Source of the DNA: Salibacter sp031581065
GTDB taxonomy: Bacteria > Bacteroidota > Bacteroidia > Flavobacteriales_G > Salibacteraceae
Reading direction: 5' to 3'
NCBI RefSeq assembly: GCF_031581065.1
Contig: NZ_JAVLBN010000006.1
Location: 1 to 64,000 of the forward strand
Length of the DNA stretch: 64,000 nucleotides
Under the pieces are notes generated by a model. The model searched no databases, was not told the DNA's origin, and saw only the letters and a program-made list of their open reading frames with translations. Every line of letters begins with the position of its first letter. Positions within the stretch are counted from its first letter, which is position 1. This document shows, one piece after another, positions 34,949 to 42,973 of the stretch. Made by a program: the position numbers and the translations under genes.

Positions 34949-36702
34949 TTAATAATCGTAATCCAACCCCAGTTTCTTTCTCAGAGATTTTAAAGCAGGA
35001 TTTTTGTCAGCCAGTTTGTTAAACTTGTCTGAGTTAGTGAAAAGCTTGCCTTCATCAACATCATCTTTTTCTTTCAATATATCGAACGAAAGCTGGATGT
35101 TATCATTACGCAGTTTGCTCTTAAGCTTCCCAAGTAAATCTGAACGGTAACTGTCAAACTCCAGCTTTGCAGCTTTATGATCAAGTTTGATATGTACTGT
35201 AGTATTTTCAATATCAACTTCAGGATCTCTTCTTTTCAGCATGCTTGCCAGTGACTTCTTTCCATCATTCAAAAACTCAACAGTTGTTTCTTCCCACGCT
35301 GTATCGAATTCTTCTTTCGTGAAATTTCTTGTTTCACCAGTTACTACATGATCATCATCTTTGTTCTCTGTTTTCTCAGAGGGGTCGGTTTCCTGCTTTT
35401 TTATACGGACTGTATTCCTGCTCTTGTACTTACCCTGCATTGGTCTAACAACCCTTTTAGGACTATTTTGGTCAGATCCTTTTTGAGCAGTGTTTTGAAC
35501 CTCTCGCCTAATTTTTTCTCCCTGAGATTGATTTGCAGTAGTTGTTGTTTTTCCTGCAACGCGTTCACTGGAAGCTAAAATAGGGAAGTCGAGAAGGGAT
35601 AACTCAGGGTCTAGTAATTTTTTTTTTCGGGATGCTTTTGAATAGAAGCAAGCTGCATGAGTGTTAACTCAACCAGTAAACGCTGATTTTTACTGGATTT
35701 ATATCTGAAATCACACTCGGTGCACAGCTTAATAGCAGCCATTAAAAAATCCTGATCGCAGGACTTTGCCTGATCGAGATAGTGCTGCCTGATATTATCT
35801 CCTGCTTCTAGAAGTTTGACTGTTTCATCACTACTTGAAACAAGTAAATTACGGAAATGAGCAGATAAGCCATTGATGAAAATGTGTCCGTCAAATCCAT
35901 TATCCAGAACTTCATTAAACAAGTTTAATAATCCCTGTACATTACCATCAAGAACAAGGTCTGTTGTTTTGAAGTAGTAATCGTAATCGAGAATATTCAG
36001 GTTCTGAATGACTTCCTGATATGAAATCTCATTGCCGGAGTAGCTCACCATTTGGTCAAAAATGGATAATGCATCGCGCATTCCGCCATCAGCCTTTTCA
36101 GCTATGAGGTGAAGTGCGTCTTCGTCAGCAGTCACGTTTTCTTTTGATGCAACATTCTTGAGGTGCTCAACCATGTCTTTGATTTGGATACGGTGAAAAT
36201 CAAAAACCTGACACCTTGATAATATTGTAGGTATTATTTTATGCTTTTCAGTAGTAGCTAAAATAAATATAGCATGTGCCGGAGGTTCTTCAAGCGTTTT
36301 GAGAAATGCATTGAATGCTGCAGTTGACAACATGTGAACCTCATCAATGATATATACTTTGTAACTACCTACTTGAGGTGGTATTCGAACCTGATCGATC
36401 AGGTTTCTTATATCATCAACAGTATTATTTGATGCTGCATCGAGCTCAAAAATATTGAAGGCGAAATCTTCGTTTTCATCAACACCCCCATCTTTAGATA
36501 GAGCTTCCTGATTTACTGCTTTTGCCAAAATACGAGCAGTAGTTGTTTTTCCAACTCCTCTTGGACCGCAAAAAAGGAAGGCCTGTGCCAAATGATTTTT
36601 GTCAATGGCATTTTGGAGCGTGTCTGTAATAGACCCCTGTCCAACAACCGAATCCCAGTCGGTTGGGCGATATTTTCGTGCTGATACGATGAAGTTATCC
36701 AT
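34949..36702 (-). CDS. dnaX: DNA polymerase III tau subunit, by -1 slippage
   Basis: Read with one -1 shift in the run of ten A at 35618-35627 (minus strand), the two open frames join into a protein of about 584 residues. After the shift the frame reads KLLDPELSLLDFPIL and stays open to 34949, through a Lys/Gln-rich linker to a C-terminal domain (FDTAWEETTVEFLNDGKKSL) in the position where tau binds the polymerase. Bacteria commonly make gamma and tau from one dnaX by ribosomal frameshifting or transcriptional slippage. The zero-frame stop comes only three codons after the A run. A sequencing error in the homopolymer is the main alternative. Confidence 0.8.
35611..36702 (-). CDS. dnaX: DNA polymerase III gamma subunit (zero-frame dnaX product)
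   Basis: The clamp-loader ATPase, 363 residues in the zero frame. Walker A is FLFCGPRGVGKTTTA (near residue 45), Walker B YIIDEVHMLS, sensor ATTEKHKI and the Arg-finger region LSRCQVFDF. The usual zinc-binding Cys4 segment between Walker A and ELDAASNN is replaced by a cysteine-free stretch (VNQEALSKDGGVDENEDF), which I believe is common in Flavobacteriales. I start at the ATG giving MDNFIVSARKYRP; the frame is open further upstream but those residues do not match. The protein ends EKKNY just after the slippery A run. Confidence 0.9.
   Translation of the reverse strand: MDNFIVSARKYRPTDWDSVVGQGSITDTLQNAIDKNHLAQAFLFCGPRGVGKTTTARILAKAVNQEALSKDGGVDENEDFAFNIFELDAASNNTVDDIRNLIDQVRIPPQVGSYKVYIIDEVHMLSTAAFNAFLKTLEEPPAHAIFILATTEKHKIIPTILSRCQVFDFHRIQIKDMVEHLKNVASKENVTADEDALHLIAEKADGGMRDALSIFDQMVSYSGNEISYQEVIQNLNILDYDYYFKTTDLVLDGNVQGLLNLFNEVLDNGFDGHIFINGLSAHFRNLLVSSSDETVKLLEAGDNIRQHYLDQAKSCDQDFLMAAIKLCTECDFRYKSSKNQRLLVELTLMQLASIQKHPEKKNY
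35618..35627 (-). other. A10 slippery site in dnaX
   Basis: On the coding (minus) strand the sequence is GA10TTACTAG: ten consecutive A, then AAT TAC TAG in the zero frame. A -1 shift or one added A in the mRNA opens the tau frame. No strong downstream hairpin or upstream Shine-Dalgarno-like stimulator is evident, which favours transcriptional slippage as in Thermus dnaX. Confidence 0.75.
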
Positions 36703-36812
36703 GAGTGGTACAAATATAGCCCTTTGATGCGATGTGAGAATTAATTTGGTCTCGAAGTTTGACGTAAATTGTGCTAATTTTGGTTCTGACCAAAAAATCA
36801 ATGGAATACGGT

Positions 36813-36842
36813 TTTGTAAATGTCAGGGTTTCTGTATTTTTG
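36813..36842 (+). promoter_or_regulatory. Bacteroidota promoter for rpsF-rpsR-rplI
   Basis: TTTG at 36813-36816 and TATTTTTG at 36835-36842 with 18 bases between make an ideal -33/-7 pair. The leader to the rpsF ATG would be about 27 bases and AT-rich. A GGTTCTGACC word (36782-36791) lies just upstream. Confidence 0.78.
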
Positions 36843-36875
36843 CAGGCCAATTTTTATTTAATTAAAACAATAGTT

Positions 36876-37220
36876 ATGAGTACAAGGTACGAAACTGTTT
36901 TCATTTTAACTCCCGTTTTATCTGATGATCAGGTAAAGGAAGCAGTTACCAATGTAAAGGATTTCTTAAAGAAAAACGGTGCTACAGTGAAGCATCAGTC
37001 AAGCTGGGGGCTTAAAAAGCTCGCTTATCCTATCCAGAATAAGTCAACCGGTTTTTACCAGCTTTTTGAATTCGAAGCAGACGGTGACTTTATTTCAAAG
37101 TTTGAGCTTGAACTTAAACGTGACGAACGCATGTTGCGCTTCTTGACTGTTAAGATGAACAAGAATCACATTGAGTTTGCTGAAAAGCAGCGTAATAAAG
37201 CCGCTGAAGCATCAAATTAA
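36876..37220 (+). CDS. rpsF: 30S ribosomal protein bS6
   Basis: bS6 pairs with bS18 on the 30S platform. The 114-residue protein has the start MSTRYETVFILTPVL, GATVKHQSSWGLKKLAYPIQ and LKRDERMLRFLTVKM, all typical. The upstream in-frame ATG at 36771 precedes the promoter, so it is not used. First gene of the bS6-bS18-bL9 operon. Confidence 0.96.
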   Translation: MSTRYETVFILTPVLSDDQVKEAVTNVKDFLKKNGATVKHQSSWGLKKLAYPIQNKSTGFYQLFEFEADGDFISKFELELKRDERMLRFLTVKMNKNHIEFAEKQRNKAAEASN

Positions 37221-37243
37221 GAATCCTTTAAAGCATTTTAATT

Positions 37244-37507
37244 ATGGCTGAATCAGAAATCAGATATCTTCAACCAATCAACATTGAAGTAAAAAAAGAG
37301 AAATACTGCCGTTTCAAGAAGGCTGGTATTAAATACGTTGATTACAAGGATTACAAGTTCCTTTTGAAATTTGTTAATGAACAAGGTAAAATTCTTCCTC
37401 GCAGAGTTACGGGAACTTCAACAAAGTTCCAGAAGAAAGTGGCTACATCTGTGAAAAGAGCGCGCCACCTGGCTATTTTACCGTATGTTGGTGATATGTT
37501 AAAATAA
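37244..37507 (+). CDS. rpsR: 30S ribosomal protein bS18
   Basis: An 87-residue basic protein with the bS18 core IKYVDYKDYKFLLKFVNEQG, KILPRRVTGTSTKFQKKV and the ending ARHLAILPYVGDML. It lies 23 bases after rpsF and 14 bases before rplI. A single zinc-type Cys (YCRFKKAG) remains at the N-terminus. Confidence 0.97.
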   Translation: MAESEIRYLQPINIEVKKEKYCRFKKAGIKYVDYKDYKFLLKFVNEQGKILPRRVTGTSTKFQKKVATSVKRARHLAILPYVGDMLK

Positions 37508-37521
37508 AGGAGGGTAATCAA

Positions 37522-37968
37522 ATGGACATTATACTTAAAGAAAACGTTGAAAATCTTGGTGACGCAGGTGAATTAGTAACCGTAAAACCAGGGTACGGAA
37601 GAAACTACCTTATTCCTCAGGGAAAAGCAATTTTGGCGACAGCTTCAGCAAAAAAGATGCTCGAAGAAAATCAACGTCAAAGAGCTCACAAGGAAGAAAA
37701 ACTTGTTGATGAAGCTAAAAATAACGCAGCTAAGCTCAATGATATGTCATTGAAAATTGGAGCTAAAGTAGGAGATCAGGGCAAAATATTTGGTTCTGTG
37801 AATACTATCCAGGTTGCTGAAGCCATCAAGAAGTTAGGTGTTGATATTGATCGTAAAAATATTTCAATCAATCAGGAGCCTATCAAGAGTGTTGGTGAAT
37901 ATGAAGCTACAATCAAGTTCCACAAAGATGTAGTTGAAACTGTGAAATTTGAAGTTGTTGGTGAATAA
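37522..37968 (+). CDS. rplI: 50S ribosomal protein bL9
   Basis: bL9 has two RNA-binding domains joined by a long helix. The 148-residue protein has the start MDIILKENVENLGDAGELV, then VKPGYGRNYLIPQGKAILAT, the long charged helix and the C-terminal domain with GSVNTIQVAEAIKKLG. It is preceded by AAGGAGGG, one of the few strong Shine-Dalgarno sites here. Repeat copy B follows and may terminate the operon. Confidence 0.97.
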   Translation: MDIILKENVENLGDAGELVTVKPGYGRNYLIPQGKAILATASAKKMLEENQRQRAHKEEKLVDEAKNNAAKLNDMSLKIGAKVGDQGKIFGSVNTIQVAEAIKKLGVDIDRKNISINQEPIKSVGEYEATIKFHKDVVETVKFEVVGE

Positions 37969-37991
37969 TCAATGACTACTATCAATATTTA

Positions 37992-38135
37992 GGGGGTGTA
38001 TCAAAACCGAAAAATTAAGGTTTTTCGGTTTTAAAAGGCAAACCTTTAAAGTGTAGATGGCTGATGTAGTTGGATTAAAATCCTCCAATCATCAGCCATT
38101 TTTATTTTATGATGCCTTTTGATACACCCCCTTTT
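37992..38135. repeat. Structured intergenic repeat, copy B
   Basis: The best-formed copy. GGGGGTGTATC (37992-38002) pairs with GATACACCCCC (38121-38131). Inside lie the hairpin AAAACCGAAAAA/TTTTTCGGTTTT (38003-38032), AAAAGGC (38033-38039) paired with GCCTTTT (38114-38120), and ATGGCTGATG (38057-38066) paired with CATCAGCCAT (38090-38099) around GGATTAAAATCC. It fills the gap between rplI and a convergent ABC permease, and its final T4 runs into that gene's stop. The outer stem followed by TTTT could terminate rplI transcripts. The gap is 166 bases, exactly as at copy A. Confidence 0.88.
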
Positions 38136-39370
38136 CATTCGTGCCTCAAGGCATCAATTGGATCGAGTGATGAAGCTTTTTTAGCAGGGTAAAAACCAGC
38201 TACAACTCCTGTAAAAAGACATAGTGAAATCCCCAATGAAATCCATGTCCAGGGAATAACAAAAGGAGCTTCTGTCAAAACAGTTACCGCATTGCCAGCT
38301 CCAACTCCAAAAAGAATTCCAACAAAGCCACCAACCAAACAAATAACCAGCGCCTCAATAAGGAATTGCTGCATAATAATAGAGGATTTTGCACCAAGTG
38401 CTTTTCTGGTACCAATCTCTCTAGTCCTTTCTGTCACACTAACTAGCATGATGTTCATCAGCCCAATAGCAGCTCCAAAAAGCGTAATAATACCAATAAT
38501 TGAAGCGACAATCGTTACAACCTGAATATTCTCAATTAGTCGCTGAGATAGGCTATCGCTTCTTCTGATTCTAAAACTTTCAGGATTCCTGAGACCATCT
38601 TTTCTAATAATCCGCATAATGCCCATTGCTTCCTGAACAGCAACTTCCATTTCTACAGGAGACGAAGACATCACATGAATATCAAATGAAGTGTAACCAC
38701 TGGCAAAATACATTCTCGCAGTTTTGAGCGGGATAAAAATATTCCGGTCTCCACTAAAACCCATTGAGCTTCCTTTTTCTTTCAGAACCCCAACAACTTC
38801 ATACTTTACGTTTTCAATTTTTATCTCGTTACCTGTAGCCTGTGAGTTCGGGAATAATTTCTTTTTAATCTCAGAACCGATCAGGCACACATGCCGGCCC
38901 TGCTGCACCTCAGTATGCGTGAAATTCCTGCCTGTTTCGAGATCATACCCTTTTACAGCAATGTAATTTTCGTCAGATCCGATTACCTGAATATTCGGAT
39001 TGGTCTCGTACTTTTTTCTTTTCGCTATAGCACTCGAATTGGCTCTGAAACTGACAGACAATACAGAAGGATGATCAAAACGAGAAACAAACTGATTCGC
39101 TTCCTTGATTGAAATTGGTCTGGAACCTTCAATTCGTTCACCACCTCTTCTGATCCTGGTATTTGGAAGCTGCTCAATCGTGAATGAATTAGCGCCCATT
39201 GAAGAAAACTGATCGCTAATAGATGCTTTTAGCGCATCAGTTGCAGTCAATATACCAACAAGTGCCATAATGCCAAAAGCGATGATCAATACAGTGAGCG
39301 AGGAGCGTAGCTTTTGTCCCTTTATCGCCTTTAGGCTAATAATTGTATTCTGTTTAATGAAACCTGACAT
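38135..39370 (-). CDS. ABC transporter permease, MacB/LolC-like
   Basis: A 411-residue FtsX-superfamily permease. One membrane helix near residues 25-45 is followed by a large periplasmic MacB-type core domain (about residues 50-270) and three helices at the C-terminus (FtsX domain), with the conserved cytoplasmic SVTERTREIGTRKALGAK. It ends with the usual PIDALRHE. Such proteins work mechanically with a MacB-type ATPase; no ATPase gene is adjacent here, so its partner must be elsewhere. Its stop lies at the edge of repeat copy B. Confidence 0.88.
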   Translation of the reverse strand: MSGFIKQNTIISLKAIKGQKLRSSLTVLIIAFGIMALVGILTATDALKASISDQFSSMGANSFTIEQLPNTRIRRGGERIEGSRPISIKEANQFVSRFDHPSVLSVSFRANSSAIAKRKKYETNPNIQVIGSDENYIAVKGYDLETGRNFTHTEVQQGRHVCLIGSEIKKKLFPNSQATGNEIKIENVKYEVVGVLKEKGSSMGFSGDRNIFIPLKTARMYFASGYTSFDIHVMSSSPVEMEVAVQEAMGIMRIIRKDGLRNPESFRIRRSDSLSQRLIENIQVVTIVASIIGIITLFGAAIGLMNIMLVSVTERTREIGTRKALGAKSSIIMQQFLIEALVICLVGGFVGILFGVGAGNAVTVLTEAPFVIPWTWISLGISLCLFTGVVAGFYPAKKASSLDPIDALRHE

Positions 39371-39375
39371 CTTTT

Positions 39376-39383
39376 CAAAAGTA
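39376..39383 (-). promoter_or_regulatory. Bacteroidota -7 box for the ABC permease
   Basis: On the minus strand this reads TACTTTTG, exactly TAnnTTTG, five bases before the ATG at 39370. A leaderless transcript would result. TTTG at 39401-39398 is a possible but short-spaced -33 (14 bases). Confidence 0.5.
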
Positions 39384-39571
39384 AGTTATTATAACAGCAA
39401 AATGCTTAATTTTATAAGGGCGAAAAATAATTAGGATGAAAGGAGCTAATGATCGATTTGCGGACTTTGAAAAATGTTGTGATCAAAGTGCTGCTGCGGC
39501 TTTTAAAGCTCCCAACAAATTACTATTTTCGCAATTGTCTAAAATTGAACAACTAAACAATAACATTATCT

Positions 39572-41839
39572 ATGGCTTTTGATTTAGATCTTATTAAAGA
39601 AGCATATAAAAATATGCCTGGTAGGATTGAGAAAGCCCGCGAAATAGTGGGCCGCCCACTAACGCTGGCAGAGAAAATCCTCTATTCTCACCTCGATGAA
39701 GGTGACCCAACAAAAGAGTACAAGCGCGGAAAAGATTACGTTGACTTTAGACCTGATCGTGTAGCTATGCAAGATGCTACAGCCCAAATGGCTCTTTTGC
39801 AGTTCATGCAATCAGGAAGAGATAAAACGGCAGTTCCTTCAACAGTACACTGCGATCACCTGATCCAGGCAAGAGTTGGAGCTGATAAAGATTTACAGGA
39901 AGCGATCAATAAAAACAACGAAGTTTTCAACTTTCTCGAATCTGTTTCTAATAAATACGGAATTGGTTTTTGGAAACCAGGTGCAGGTATCATTCACCAA
40001 GTAGTTCTCGAAAATTATGCATTCCCCGGATGCATGATGATCGGAACCGATTCTCACACTCCTAATGCCGGTGGACTTGGTAGTCTCGCAGTTGGTGTTG
40101 GTGGTGCTGATGCAGTTGATGTGATGGCCGGAATGCCATGGGAACTCAAGTTTCCTAAATTAATTGGTGTTAAGCTTACCGGTGAAATGAGTGGTTGGAC
40201 ATCGGCTAAAGATGTTATCCTCAAAGTTGCTGGCATCCTTACCGTAAAAGGTGGTACAGGTCACATCGTAGAATACTTTGGTCCTGGTGCCGAATCAATG
40301 TCCTGTACAGGTAAAGGCACAATCTGTAACATGGGTGCTGAGATTGGAGCAACAACTTCGCTTTTCAATTACGATACCTCAATGGCTACTTACCTCAAAA
40401 ATACAGACAGGGAAGATGTAGCTGAATTAGCTGAAAGTGTTAGAGAACACCTTCGCGCTGATGAGAGTGTTTATGACAATCCTGAAAATTACTTTGATCA
40501 GGTGATTGAAATCAACTTGAGTGAACTAGAGCCGCACGTTAACGGACCTTTCACTCCAGATTTAGCAACACCAATTTCTGAATTTGGCAAAAAAGTAAAA
40601 GAAGAAGGTTGGCCACAAAAACTCGAGGTTGGATTGATCGGGTCTTGTACAAATTCATCTTATGAAGATTTGACCCGTTCAGCTTCTATCGCTGACCAGG
40701 CGGTAAGCAAAAACCTAAAAGCGAAATCTGAGTTCACGATTACTCCAGGATCTGAACAGGTTCGTTTTACAGCAGAGCGTGACGGAATACTTCAGAAATT
40801 TGACAAAATGGGTGGAGTTGTTCTCGCGAATGCATGTGGACCATGTATTGGTCAATGGGCGCGTCATACTGACGACCCTGATAAGAAAAACTCGATCATT
40901 ACTTCATTCAACCGTAACTTCGCTAAGCGTAATGACGGAAACCCCAATACGCACGCGTTTGTAGCTTCACCTGAGCTCGTTACAGCTATGGCACTAGCAG
41001 GTGACCTGGCATTTAATCCATTGACAGATACACTTACAAATGAAGATGGAGAGGAAGTAAAACTAGATGAGCCACAAGGAATTCAGCTTCCATCTGACGG
41101 TTTTGCTGTTGAAGATTCAGGGTACCAAAAACCGGCTAAAGATGGAAGTGGTGTGGAGATAAATGTGAAAGACGGATCTGACCGTTTACAAATTCTCACT
41201 CCTTTTGATGCCTGGGACGGTGAAAACTTAACAGATGCTGTTCTTCTTATCAAAGCCTACGGTAAGTGTACAACAGATCACATTTCAATGGCTGGTCCAT
41301 GGTTGAGGTATAGAGGACACCTTGATAATATTTCAAATAATACGCTTACAGGAGCTGTTAACGCATACAACAAGGAAACTGATAAAGTTAAAAGTCAGAT
41401 CACTGGAGAGTACGGAGCAGTGCCTGATGTACAGCGCGAATACAAAGCAAAAGGTATTCCTTCTGTAGTAGTTGGAGATCACAACTACGGAGAAGGATCA
41501 TCTCGTGAGCACGCAGCAATGCAACCACGTCACCTTGGTGTGAGAGCAGTGATTGTAAAATCATTTGCGCGTATTCACGAAACAAACCTCAAAAAACAAG
41601 GTTTATTAGCTGTTACATTTGACAAAGAAGCTGATTACGACAAAATCCAGGAAGACGATAGGTTCGATTTCGTTGACCTTAAAGATTTTGCTCCAGATAA
41701 GCAGCTAACTGTTGAGATCAAGCATAAAGATGGATCATCTGATACCATTAAAGTGAACCACACTTACAATGAGAACCAAATCAAATGGTTCAAAGAAGGT
41801 TCAGCATTGAATCTCATCAAAAAGATCTACGCGAGTTAA
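39572..41839 (+). CDS. acn: Aconitate hydratase (mitochondrial-type)
   Basis: Aconitase interconverts citrate and isocitrate in the TCA cycle. The 755-residue length and order match the mitochondrial-type enzyme. The three [4Fe-4S] ligands are visible in GLIGSCTNSSYEDL and NACGPCIGQW, the substrate segment GTDSHTPNAGG lies near residue 160, and the C-terminal swivel domain has GDHNYGEGSSREHAAMQPRHLG. It has an approximately 200-base upstream gap without an exact TAnnTTTG box (TATTTTCG near 39522 is close) and its own terminator. One motif word is at 41174-41183. Confidence 0.96.
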   Translation: MAFDLDLIKEAYKNMPGRIEKAREIVGRPLTLAEKILYSHLDEGDPTKEYKRGKDYVDFRPDRVAMQDATAQMALLQFMQSGRDKTAVPSTVHCDHLIQARVGADKDLQEAINKNNEVFNFLESVSNKYGIGFWKPGAGIIHQVVLENYAFPGCMMIGTDSHTPNAGGLGSLAVGVGGADAVDVMAGMPWELKFPKLIGVKLTGEMSGWTSAKDVILKVAGILTVKGGTGHIVEYFGPGAESMSCTGKGTICNMGAEIGATTSLFNYDTSMATYLKNTDREDVAELAESVREHLRADESVYDNPENYFDQVIEINLSELEPHVNGPFTPDLATPISEFGKKVKEEGWPQKLEVGLIGSCTNSSYEDLTRSASIADQAVSKNLKAKSEFTITPGSEQVRFTAERDGILQKFDKMGGVVLANACGPCIGQWARHTDDPDKKNSIITSFNRNFAKRNDGNPNTHAFVASPELVTAMALAGDLAFNPLTDTLTNEDGEEVKLDEPQGIQLPSDGFAVEDSGYQKPAKDGSGVEINVKDGSDRLQILTPFDAWDGENLTDAVLLIKAYGKCTTDHISMAGPWLRYRGHLDNISNNTLTGAVNAYNKETDKVKSQITGEYGAVPDVQREYKAKGIPSVVVGDHNYGEGSSREHAAMQPRHLGVRAVIVKSFARIHETNLKKQGLLAVTFDKEADYDKIQEDDRFDFVDLKDFAPDKQLTVEIKHKDGSSDTIKVNHTYNENQIKWFKEGSALNLIKKIYAS

Positions 41840-41860
41840 ATCAAAATAGATTTTAAGCGA

Positions 41861-41889
41861 AAACCCCGGCAAGCTTGTCGGGGTTTTTT
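41861..41889 (+). terminator. Rho-independent terminator after aconitase
   Basis: ACCCCGGCAAG pairs with CTTGTCGGGGT (11 bp, one G-U) with almost no loop, followed by six T. It separates aconitase from hemE. Confidence 0.9.
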
Positions 41890-41916
41890 ATTGACTTAAC
41901 AGAAGTGAGCAAGTTG

Positions 41917-41924
41917 TATATTTG
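41917..41924 (+). promoter_or_regulatory. Bacteroidota -7 box for hemE
   Basis: TATATTTG fits TAnnTTTG and ends ten bases before the hemE ATG, just after the aconitase terminator. TTGAC at 41891 is a loosely spaced upstream element. The leader would be only a few bases. Confidence 0.55.
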
Positions 41925-41934
41925 AACACCTCAA

Positions 41935-42969
41935 ATGAAACGACAATTGAAAAACGATTTAATACTCAGAGCCGCAAGAGGCGAAAAAGTTGAAAGAGTG
42001 CCCGTGTGGCTTATGCGCCAGGCAGGCAGGATTTTACCAGAATATAGAGCAGTTCGTAATTCACTATCAGGGTTTAAAGAGCTAGTTGAAACACCCGAGC
42101 TCGCTTGTGAAGTAACATTGCAGCCTGTTGATATTTTGGGAGTTGATGCCGCTATTATCTTCTCCGATATACTGGTTGTTCCAGAAGCGATGGGTGTCAC
42201 TTACCAAATGAAAAAAGGAGTAGGCCCCATTTTTGAAACAACAGTCAGAACCGAGCGCGATGCCGAGTCACTGGTAATCCCCGATCCGAACGACAAGTTG
42301 CGATATGTGAGTGATGCCATATCACTCACGAAGAAAGAGCTCGATGGTCGTGTCCCGTTGATAGGGTTCGCGGGCGCACCTTGGACTATTTTCTCATATA
42401 TCGTTGAAGGAGGAGGTTCTAAAACGTTTAGCAACGCACGCAAGATTTTATATCAAAATCCTACTTTGGCACACTCTGTGCTTTATAAGATAACACAAAC
42501 CACAAAAACTTACCTTAAAGCACAAATTGAAGCTGGGGCTGATATGGTACAAATCTTTGATAGTTGGGCAGGGATACTTCCCAAAAAGCAATATGAGGAA
42601 TTCGCGTTGCCTTATATCAAAGAAATATGCGATAGCATTGATTCTGTCCCTAAAACCGTGTTTTCAAAAGGTGCTTACCGCTCAATCGCTGAAATTGCAA
42701 AATTGAATTGCAATACAGTAGGTTTAGATTGGAATATGAATCGCAAAGAAAGTCGTCAACTTGTTGGAAATGAACGTACATTGCAGGGTAACTTAGATCC
42801 CTGTACACTTTACGCACCAGACGATGCCTTGGTGAAAGAAACCCAGCAAATGCTTGAAGACTTTGGTAGTCAGCGATATATTGCTAATTTAGGCCACGGA
42901 GTTTATCCGGATACAGATCCGGAAAAGGTGAAATTATTTATTGAAACAGTTAAGAAACATCAATTTTAA
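41935..42969 (+). CDS. hemE: Uroporphyrinogen decarboxylase
   Basis: HemE removes four carboxyls from uroporphyrinogen III to give coproporphyrinogen III in heme synthesis. The 344-residue protein has both signatures: PVWLMRQAGRILPEYR near residue 22 and GFAGAPWTIFSYIVEGG near 143. The Asp and Tyr of the active site are in FSDILVVPEA and SYIVEGG. It is followed after four bases by the OmpA-family gene, which may be cotranscribed although the functions differ. Confidence 0.97.
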   Translation: MKRQLKNDLILRAARGEKVERVPVWLMRQAGRILPEYRAVRNSLSGFKELVETPELACEVTLQPVDILGVDAAIIFSDILVVPEAMGVTYQMKKGVGPIFETTVRTERDAESLVIPDPNDKLRYVSDAISLTKKELDGRVPLIGFAGAPWTIFSYIVEGGGSKTFSNARKILYQNPTLAHSVLYKITQTTKTYLKAQIEAGADMVQIFDSWAGILPKKQYEEFALPYIKEICDSIDSVPKTVFSKGAYRSIAEIAKLNCNTVGLDWNMNRKESRQLVGNERTLQGNLDPCTLYAPDDALVKETQQMLEDFGSQRYIANLGHGVYPDTDPEKVKLFIETVKKHQF

Positions 42970-42973
42970 AATT

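Noticed and set aside
34949..35440. A separate 163-residue gene downstream of dnaX
   Set aside because: Its frame is open back to the A10 run of dnaX and continues it after a -1 shift. The internal ATG is only the first ATG in the tau-specific part.
36843..36875. A bS6-bS18 autoregulatory leader before rpsF
   Set aside because: The predicted leader is only about 27 AT-rich bases, with no room for the known hairpin.
39435..39581. A 48-codon reading frame upstream of aconitase
   Set aside because: It runs into the aconitase start, has no promoter box or ribosome site, and the peptide shows no recognisable pattern. Chance is more likely.
42244..42253. One-mismatch copies of the iterated word (e.g. 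6537, 16990, 31615, 38971, 42244, 53622, 60595)
   Set aside because: Single-mismatch matches are expected several times by chance in 64 kb, and I saw no clear excess over that, so only exact copies were counted.
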